Of a stretch of DNA of 10,381 nt, positions 1-5,312 are shown in pieces. The DNA is taken from the NCBI GenBank assembly GCA_007127395.1, contig SKZL01000395.1, forward strand, positions 1 through 10,381. Direction: 5' to 3'. Source of the DNA: Balneolaceae bacterium. GTDB lineage: Bacteria; Bacteroidota; Rhodothermia; Balneolales; Balneolaceae. The position numbers and the translations under genes were made by a program. Position 1 is the stretch's first letter, and every line of letters begins with the position of its first letter. The notes under the pieces were generated by a model, which worked only from the letters and a program-made list of their open reading frames with translations, did not search any database and was not told the DNA's origin.

Positions 1-1330
1 AGAAGCGACACGAGAAGAGTATCTCAGATCAGATGACATCCGCCTCGGAGATAGAATTGGTAAGAGTGGCCTCGAAATGATTTATGAAGATTATCTAAAA
101 GGGAATCGTGGTACTTCCTATCAGCGTGTAAATGCCTTTGGACAGGCATTGGGCCCATATGACGGCGGTTCCTTGGATGTGACACCTACCAAAGGAGCAG
201 ACTTGATTACTACTCTTGATGCGGAACTTCAAACACTGGCAGAAATCCTTATGGAAAATAAGCGTGGTGGCCTGGTAGCCATCGACCCACACACGGGTGG
301 TATTTTAAGTATCGTTAGCGCACCTCAGTTTGATCTATCCCGCTTGGCAGGAAGAATTGATCTCTCCTACTGGCAGGGATTAAATTCAGATCCATTTACC
401 CCCCTCTACAATCGTGCCATCTCGTCCAGACAACCACCCGGGTCTACGTTTAAACCCTTTATGGGTCTGGTAGGACTCCATATGGGTTTAATCACACCGG
501 AGTGGGAACTTTATAATCCCGGATTTTATACGAGAGGCAGGCGTTATAATGATCTGGCTGATCCCGGCAATTACAACCTGAAAAGATCTATACAGTTTTC
601 CAGTAATACCTACTTTTTCTGGATGATGGATCGGATAGCAACCCGCGGTTATCTTAATGAGTGGTCAAAACTTATTAAAGATTTTGGAATGGGGCCCCTC
701 AACCGCGTGGACCTCCCTTTTGAGCGTGCAGGCATCATTCCGGACAGCACCTATATGAACAATACATTCGGTGAGAGAAGATGGGGAATTGGCGATCTTA
801 TAAGTTTGGGTGTAGGGCAGGGAATGGTTTCAGTTTCACCGTTGCAGATGGCTGTTGCAACTGCCAGCCTTGCTAATGGAGGCTACAGGGTTCAACCCCA
901 TCTTGTAAGGGCTGTCCGTGAACCTGACGGTGAAATGCGCTATACAAATCCGGTTTTGGAAAAAATTGATTGGATTCAGCCACAACATCTGGAGGTTGTA
1001 ATTGATGGTATGAAAGCGGCACTTTTACAGGGTGGATCAGGCTACTATGGCAGAATTTCCGGAATTGAAATTGCAGGAAAAACAGGAACTGCTCAAAATC
1101 CTCATGGAGAAAACCACGGCTGGTTTATCGCTTTTGCACCTGCTGATGATCCACAAATAGCCATTGCCGTATTGATGGAGAACTCAGGATTTGGATCTGT
1201 TTCAGCCACACCGATTGCATCATTGCTCATAGAACAATATCTGACCGGTGAAACTAACCGGCCTCACATTTACAATCATGTGATGCAGTTCCGGCCTGAA
1301 ATCAGAGAAATTGAAAACCTTGTAGAGTAA
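1..1330 (+). CDS. mrdA: Penicillin-binding protein 2 (elongasome DD-transpeptidase), 5' end cut off by the window
   Basis: This enzyme cross-links peptide stems of new side-wall peptidoglycan in the periplasm, as the partner of RodA. The reading frame is open from base 2, where 25 residues precede the first in-window Met (base 77), so that Met is internal; GDRIGKSGLE just before it is the conserved class B PBP pedestal region. Numbering from that Met, the three catalytic motifs are all present: STFK at 123-126 (acyl-serine S123, base 443), SSN at 175-177, and KTG at 335-337 (base 1079). The N-terminal membrane anchor and most of the non-catalytic domain lie outside the window. About 442 residues are visible, against roughly 600-650 for the family. 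rodA follows 14 bases after the TAA stop, the usual mrdA-rodA pairing, which favours PBP2 over the division protein FtsI. No frameshift or missing motif is seen. Confidence 0.95.
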   Translation, partial: EATREEYLRSDDIRLGDRIGKSGLEMIYEDYLKGNRGTSYQRVNAFGQALGPYDGGSLDVTPTKGADLITTLDAELQTLAEILMENKRGGLVAIDPHTGGILSIVSAPQFDLSRLAGRIDLSYWQGLNSDPFTPLYNRAISSRQPPGSTFKPFMGLVGLHMGLITPEWELYNPGFYTRGRRYNDLADPGNYNLKRSIQFSSNTYFFWMMDRIATRGYLNEWSKLIKDFGMGPLNRVDLPFERAGIIPDSTYMNNTFGERRWGIGDLISLGVGQGMVSVSPLQMAVATASLANGGYRVQPHLVRAVREPDGEMRYTNPVLEKIDWIQPQHLEVVIDGMKAALLQGGSGYYGRISGIEIAGKTGTAQNPHGENHGWFIAFAPADDPQIAIAVLMENSGFGSVSATPIASLLIEQYLTGETNRPHIYNHVMQFRPEIREIENLVE

Positions 1331-1344
1331 AGTGTAAACAGAAA

Positions 1345-2595
1345 ATGCAAGATAAAAGAGAATTTAGCTGGTCTGTTATACTGATATGGGTTGCATTGTT
1401 TGCATTTGGACTTACATCCATTTACAGCGCTACACAGGGGGAGGTATCTCAGTTTCTGCCTTCTTATATACTTAACAACTTCTCACGACAGGTACTTTGG
1501 ATTGGAATTTCTGCTGTAATGCTGATAATCATTCAGTTTATCCCTCCCAGAATTTTTCAGGAGGGTGCATATCTATTCTATATAATCAGCATTATCCTGA
1601 TGGTTGTTACACTATTTTTCGGATATGAAGTGAGCGGCTCCAAAAGCTGGCTTCGATTTGGCCCGATTAATTTCCAAACCGGTGAGGTCACCAAAATTGC
1701 AACCATACTGGCCGCTGCCAGTTACCTTACAAGCAGGCGAGATATCAGTGCAGAAAATCTGAAACCTGCATTGATGACAGTTTTAATTTTTGCCGTACCT
1801 GCTATATTACTGGTGCTACAGAATGAAGCCGGTGTTGCAATTGTATATTTAGGCATTCTTCCTGTGGTACTATTCTGGTCAGGCCTCCCATATGGGATCT
1901 CTGCTCTCATGGTCTCGCCCGCACTTATTGGTTATTTCACCGTTTTGGATTGGAGATTGGGACTTCTAACAGCTGTTGTAGTAACAATAGTCATTTTTCT
2001 CTTGCAGAAAAGGGTATGGCTTACAGTCACCTCACTTGTTTTTGGTCTTTTGGTTATTGTCGGAACTGAGGGTGCATTACATCAGGTTTTACAGCCTCAT
2101 CAGAGAGCACGTGTCGAATCTTTTGCAAATCCAACATTAGACCCACTCGGTTCAGGGTGGAACGTTCTACAGGCAAAAACCGCAATTGGTTCCGGTGGGT
2201 TACAAGGAAAAGGATTTATGCAGGGGACACAAACACAATTAAGGTTTCTTCCGGAACAGTGGACAGATTTTATCTTTTGTGTGGTAGGTGAGGAGTTTGG
2301 GTTTATTGGTGCAGCTATCCTATTGCTCCTGTTTGCTTTGCTGCTCCTTAAACTTCTTGGTATGGCAGCAAATCACAAACACCCATTTGCTCAACTGGTA
2401 TTTGTGAGCGTGACTTTTCTCTATTTCATCCACTTTGTGATCAATATTGGCAGTGCCACAGCTTTGCTTCCTATCATTGGAATTCCTCTTCCGTTCATCA
2501 GTTATGGTGGATCTGCATTTTTTACCAATATTATACTGCTTGCTATCTGTCTGAACCTGTACTTTAATAAAAGATCCTTGAGTATATACAGATAA
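1345..2595 (+). CDS. rodA: RodA, SEDS-family peptidoglycan glycosyltransferase
   Basis: RodA is a polytopic inner-membrane protein that polymerises lipid II into glycan strands for cell elongation, working with PBP2. The 416-residue product has about ten hydrophobic segments and SEDS hallmarks: GSKSWLRFG at 98-106, E114 and K117 in QTGEVTKIA, the IGSGGLQGKG loop at 281-290, FLPEQWTDFIF at 301-311 with the putative catalytic aspartate D308 in the large external loop, and PLPFISYGGS at 381-390. The IGSGG-GKG and LPE-TDFIF pattern fits RodA better than FtsW, and the adjacent mrdA supports this. The segment that reads QPDLGT in E. coli RodA is QNEAGV here (159-164), a noticeable departure. ATG at 1345 is 14 bases after the mrdA stop with no strong Shine-Dalgarno sequence, so the two genes are probably co-transcribed. 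No terminator is obvious downstream. Confidence 0.95.
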   Translation: MQDKREFSWSVILIWVALFAFGLTSIYSATQGEVSQFLPSYILNNFSRQVLWIGISAVMLIIIQFIPPRIFQEGAYLFYIISIILMVVTLFFGYEVSGSKSWLRFGPINFQTGEVTKIATILAAASYLTSRRDISAENLKPALMTVLIFAVPAILLVLQNEAGVAIVYLGILPVVLFWSGLPYGISALMVSPALIGYFTVLDWRLGLLTAVVVTIVIFLLQKRVWLTVTSLVFGLLVIVGTEGALHQVLQPHQRARVESFANPTLDPLGSGWNVLQAKTAIGSGGLQGKGFMQGTQTQLRFLPEQWTDFIFCVVGEEFGFIGAAILLLLFALLLLKLLGMAANHKHPFAQLVFVSVTFLYFIHFVINIGSATALLPIIGIPLPFISYGGSAFFTNIILLAICLNLYFNKRSLSIYR

Positions 2596-2660
2596 TATCA
2601 TCCATTTTAATCACATCAGAAAGCGGGAGGATTAGAATGCCAATAATTATCTCTTCTATT

Positions 2661-3314
2661 CTACTCAGAAGAAACCTCAATCACATAAGATTTTTCTGTT
2701 TTTAATTTAAAGGTTCGCCGATGATGTACTGTATAGCCAAATTTTTTCAGCCCATCATAATGTCTTTTAGTCGGATATCCTACATTTTTGTCCCAACCAA
2801 ACTCCGGAAACTCTTTGTGTAACTCCATCATGTATTCATCACGCTTCACTTTTGCAAGAATCGATGCTGCAGCGATGGATACCGATTTATTATCTCCTTT
2901 TACTATACAACTATAAGGTATTACACTGGTTGCAAACCTATTCCCATCCACAAGCAGATAGTCAGGTTCAGCATTGCTTATTTCAGTGCATTTAATCATT
3001 GCCTTTAAGGAAGCTTTCAAAATATTACTGTTATCAATTTCTGAAACAGAACACTCCTGAACTGTCCAGAATAGTGCTTTCTCCTTAATAATTTCAGCAA
3101 GAATTCTTCGCTTTTGAAATGAAACTGTTTTACTGTCTGCAATCTCTTCATGAAGCTCTGAACCCGGCTCTAAAATCACCCCGGATGCCACCACCGGCCC
3201 GCACAAACAGCCTCTGCCTACCTCATCGAGACCCATTACACGTTTGAATCCCTGCTTCCACAATTTCTTTTCAAACAGATATCGATCGATGGGCTGAACC
3301 TCTTTCTGTTTCAT
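2661..3314 (-). CDS. rnhB: Ribonuclease HII
   Basis: RNase HII cleaves the RNA strand of RNA-DNA hybrids in the cytoplasm, including single ribonucleotides misincorporated into DNA. The 217-residue product carries the family's active-site framework: GLDEVGRG at 28-35 (metal-binding D30 and E31), DSK at 60-62, LVDG at 121-124 (D123), and GDNKSVSIAAASILAK beginning at 140 (D141), which together give the DEDD set. GYPTKRHYDGLKKFG near 179-193 and HHRRTF at 197-202 are typical of the C-terminal part. Length is normal or slightly long (E. coli about 198). The gene converges on rodA with only 65 bases between the stop codons. It lies downstream of the ompH terminator, so it probably has its own promoter in 3315-3579. 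The ATG has no strong Shine-Dalgarno sequence directly upstream; AAGGAG lies about 33 bases away. Confidence 0.96.
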   Translation of the reverse strand: MKQKEVQPIDRYLFEKKLWKQGFKRVMGLDEVGRGCLCGPVVASGVILEPGSELHEEIADSKTVSFQKRRILAEIIKEKALFWTVQECSVSEIDNSNILKASLKAMIKCTEISNAEPDYLLVDGNRFATSVIPYSCIVKGDNKSVSIAAASILAKVKRDEYMMELHKEFPEFGWDKNVGYPTKRHYDGLKKFGYTVHHRRTFKLKTEKSYVIEVSSE

Positions 3315-3579
3315 AAATAATTAACTAATAACACTTTATTTGATATCTCCTTATAGCACTGACCTGCCACACAGAAAGCAGGATCATATTGATCAATCTT
3401 GCTCAGATTTTCACTTAAAATAAGTTATAAACCTGAGCCTTCAGAATGAAAAATCTCAAAACCTTGGTTCTAACAAGCATGAAAAACAAAAGCCGGGTGG
3501 GTATGTGGTTAACATATTTATTTATCTATCCGGAAGCATACATTTTAAAGTTTACTCCAAAAACCTATAAAGATTAAAT
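3315..3579. other. Non-coding gap between the ompH terminator and rnhB; probable rnhB leader or promoter region
   Basis: No recognisable gene or RNA family is visible here. The gap holds several small symmetric elements: CCTGC/GCAGG (3363-3367 with 3378-3382), GATC-atatt-GATC near 3382-3394, GCTCAG/CTGAGC (3401-3406 with 3433-3438) enclosing a tight ACTTA-aaa-TAAGT hairpin (3413-3425), and TATGT/ACATA near 3512-3526. On the - strand an extended -10-like TGCTATAAG (about 3358-3350) sits about 36 bases before the rnhB ATG, without a convincing -35. A + strand open frame of 43 codons (3446-3577) starts ATG and ends just before the terminator palindrome. It lacks a Shine-Dalgarno sequence and resembles nothing I know, so it is not called as a gene. 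The gap most likely carries the rnhB promoter. Confidence 0.4.
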
Positions 3580-3607
3580 AAAAAAAGGCGCCGATTGGCA
3601 CCTTTTT
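3580..3607 (-). terminator. Rho-independent terminator of the uppS-bamA-ompH transcription unit
   Basis: On the - strand, 23 bases after the third ompH stop, there is GGTGCC-AATC-GGCGCC followed by seven T, with a matching A-tract before the stem that extends the pairing. The 6-bp GC-rich stem has one G-U wobble when read as - strand RNA but an A-C mismatch when read as + strand RNA, so the signal is oriented for the leftward transcript. It may still act weakly in the other direction, because A/T tracts flank both sides. Confidence 0.9.
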
Positions 3608-3630
3608 CTACTTGATAAGAATTGTTGAAT

Positions 3631-4176
3631 TTAGATATCCAGATCTGCCATCACTGCATCAGTGATATCATACTCTGCCTGTACTTCAGGGGATACATAG
3701 AGAATAATCACATCCCCGGTAGAGGTTGTAGTATTCAATACATAATCCAAACCTCGTTGTAAAGCTACATTATTGATTGACTCCTGAATTTGCTGGAGTA
3801 ACGGTGCCATTAGGTTACCGCGCTGCTCCTGTAATTCGCGTTCAGCATCGTTTTGCATTTGGCGAAATTCCTGATCCAACAGAGTTAGCCTCTCTTCTTC
3901 ACTCTGTCTTGCCTGATCAGAGATAACACTTGCTCTCTGCTGAAAGAGTTCAAATTCGGTCTGTAGTTCGCGCTGTTTTTCCATGAGTTCACGCTCTTTT
4001 CGTTCTGCAAAATTTTGCAGTCTTTGAGCTACAGCTCTCATCTCAGGCATTCGATCCAGAATTGCTCTCGGCTCTACAAAACCAATCTTCATATCTTGAG
4101 CATTGGCTGAAGGTGCAGAGATCAGAGTTAAAAATCCTGCAAGAACAATGATACTTAATAAGCTTATATTTTTCAT
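3631..4176 (-). CDS. OmpH/Skp-family periplasmic chaperone, third of three tandem copies
   Basis: Predicted periplasmic chaperone of the OmpH/Skp family, which holds unfolded outer-membrane proteins on the way to the Bam complex. The 181-residue product has a signal peptide (about 1-26, ending PSANA before QD). A short beta segment follows (KIGFVEPRAILDRMPE from about 30), then a long charged helical stretch rich in E, Q and R (about 45-130) matching the coiled-coil tentacle of Skp, and a closing helix-strand region (GLDYVLNTTTSTGDVIILY). The same pattern recurs in the two genes upstream, so the three are paralogues. This copy is acidic (by eye about 31 D/E against about 17 K/R in the mature part), unlike basic E. 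coli Skp. It starts at ATG 26 bases after the previous ompH stop and is followed by the terminator, making it the last gene of the unit. Confidence 0.88.
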   Translation of the reverse strand: MKNISLLSIIVLAGFLTLISAPSANAQDMKIGFVEPRAILDRMPEMRAVAQRLQNFAERKERELMEKQRELQTEFELFQQRASVISDQARQSEEERLTLLDQEFRQMQNDAERELQEQRGNLMAPLLQQIQESINNVALQRGLDYVLNTTTSTGDVIILYVSPEVQAEYDITDAVMADLDI

Positions 4177-4202
4177 AATGTTTATGCTGTTAATGGGTCA
4201 AA

Positions 4203-4724
4203 TTAGTTTTGTGTAAGTTTTTGGATCACTCTTTCAGTAATATCAGGTGCTCTTTGAGATGCATAATAGATTATCGGATCACCTGTGTTGGATGATTTGT
4301 TGATAACAAAGTCCAAACCAAGTTCCTCAGACACATCTGCCATTGCATTTTCAACTCTCAACAATAATGGGCTGAAGAGCTCATTCTGACGTTCCTGAAC
4401 TTGTCTTTGAATTCGCTGCTGCAAACTGTTCAGCTCCTCCTGCATTTCAGACAGCCTCTCCTCAAGTTCGAGTTGCTGAGTTTCACTCAGCTCACCGGCC
4501 TCCAATCTTTCTGAGTAGTCGGTTACCTGCGAGAGCCAATCCTGATATCTGTTCTGGAAAGTCGTCTGTCTTTGATTGATAAAATTTTGCAATTCCGTCT
4601 GAACCTGTTCTGTTTCAGGCAACGTATCAATGACCAAATCAGGGTCCATGATACCCACCTTCATCTGCGCGGTTGCAACCAGCGGTAACAGAAAAAGGAA
4701 TATAATTAATACTGTTTTTTTCAT
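4203..4724 (-). CDS. OmpH/Skp-family periplasmic chaperone, second of three tandem copies
   Basis: Second OmpH/Skp-like protein, 173 residues, with a short hydrophobic signal peptide (about 1-19, ending VATA before QM). The start of the mature protein, KVGIMDPDLVIDTLPE, aligns by eye with the third copy. The middle (about 45-120) is a heptad-like E/Q/L-rich helix, and the end repeats the pattern GLDFVINKSSNTGDPIIYY. That tail is closest to the third copy, which suggests these two are the more recently separated pair. The mature part is acidic (about 28 D/E to 13 K/R by eye). A 42-base gap separates it from the first copy, wider than other gaps in this unit, and contains an exact TAnnTTTG element. 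ATG at 4724 has no clear Shine-Dalgarno sequence. A general chaperone role is likely; client specificity cannot be told from sequence. Confidence 0.87.
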   Translation of the reverse strand: MKKTVLIIFLFLLPLVATAQMKVGIMDPDLVIDTLPETEQVQTELQNFINQRQTTFQNRYQDWLSQVTDYSERLEAGELSETQQLELEERLSEMQEELNSLQQRIQRQVQERQNELFSPLLLRVENAMADVSEELGLDFVINKSSNTGDPIIYYASQRAPDITERVIQKLTQN

Positions 4725-4745
4725 TAGCTGTGATTATTTTTGGAT

Positions 4746-4753
4746 CAAATTTA
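4746..4753 (-). promoter_or_regulatory. Possible internal promoter -7 element (TAAATTTG) before the second ompH
   Basis: The - strand reads TAAATTTG, an exact match to the TAnnTTTG -7 element described for Bacteroidota housekeeping promoters, 21 bases before the ATG of the second ompH. No matching TTTG -33 element is visible at the expected distance, and the AT-rich setting makes chance matches easy. It would allow the second and third ompH genes to be expressed apart from bamA. Confidence 0.22.
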
Positions 4754-4766
4754 AGGTTATTACCGG

Positions 4767-5303
4767 TTAATTACTTGGTTCATCTATACCCAATTCTAAC
4801 ATCACTTCATTCGTTAAGTTCCACTCATGCCTGGCATACAAAAAACGAATATCTTCAGCCCTGTCGAAGACAAAGTCATAGGCATTGCGTGAAGCTACTC
4901 TTGATAACGCATCAAAAATAGTTCTTTGTATAGGCTCCAATAACTCTTTTTGAACGGAAAAATATTCTCCATCGGGACCGTATTTATCTTCAATAAAATT
5001 TTTTAACTGATCTTTACGCTGATTGATTTCATTCAATCTTTGTTCTCTGATATCATCTGTAAAAAGAATCTCCCTGGCTTCAAAGTCCTGTTCCATTTCA
5101 GAGATTTCATTTTCCATCCGTTGTATTTCTTGTCTCCAGCCGTCCGACAAGAGGGATAGTCTCTGTTCAATACCGCTATACTCAGGCATCCTTTGCATGA
5201 TGACATCGGAGTCAATATAGCCAATTTTTTGAGCCTGGGCATATAGATCGTGTACAAACAAAAACAAGACCATCAAACCTATAAAGAGTCCTTTTTGAAC
5301 CAT
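4767..5303 (-). CDS. OmpH/Skp-family periplasmic chaperone, first of three tandem copies, directly after bamA
   Basis: First of the three OmpH/Skp-like proteins, 178 residues. It has a signal peptide (about 1-22, ending LYA before QAQ), the family start KIGYIDSDVIMQRMPEY, a charged helical region (about 50-125, rich in E, Q, R and I) and the closing segment AYDFVFDRAEDIRFLY. It lacks the S-T/N-TGD insertion seen near the end of the other two copies, so it is the most diverged of the three. The gene begins 9 bases after the bamA stop with a good ribosome site (AAAGGAT, five bases before ATG), the clearest Shine-Dalgarno sequence in the unit. Tight coupling to bamA suggests it is the primary Skp-like partner of the Bam machine, which is an inference from position. 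Confidence 0.88.
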   Translation of the reverse strand: MVQKGLFIGLMVLFLFVHDLYAQAQKIGYIDSDVIMQRMPEYSGIEQRLSLLSDGWRQEIQRMENEISEMEQDFEAREILFTDDIREQRLNEINQRKDQLKNFIEDKYGPDGEYFSVQKELLEPIQRTIFDALSRVASRNAYDFVFDRAEDIRFLYARHEWNLTNEVMLELGIDEPSN

Positions 5304-5312
5304 AGATCCTTT

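Noticed and set aside
2637..2705. A + strand ATG with GGGAGG a few bases upstream, opening a frame of about 22 codons
   Set aside because: Most of it lies over the 3' end of rnhB on the other strand, it is very short and resembles no known peptide. The GGGAGG is likely coincidence.
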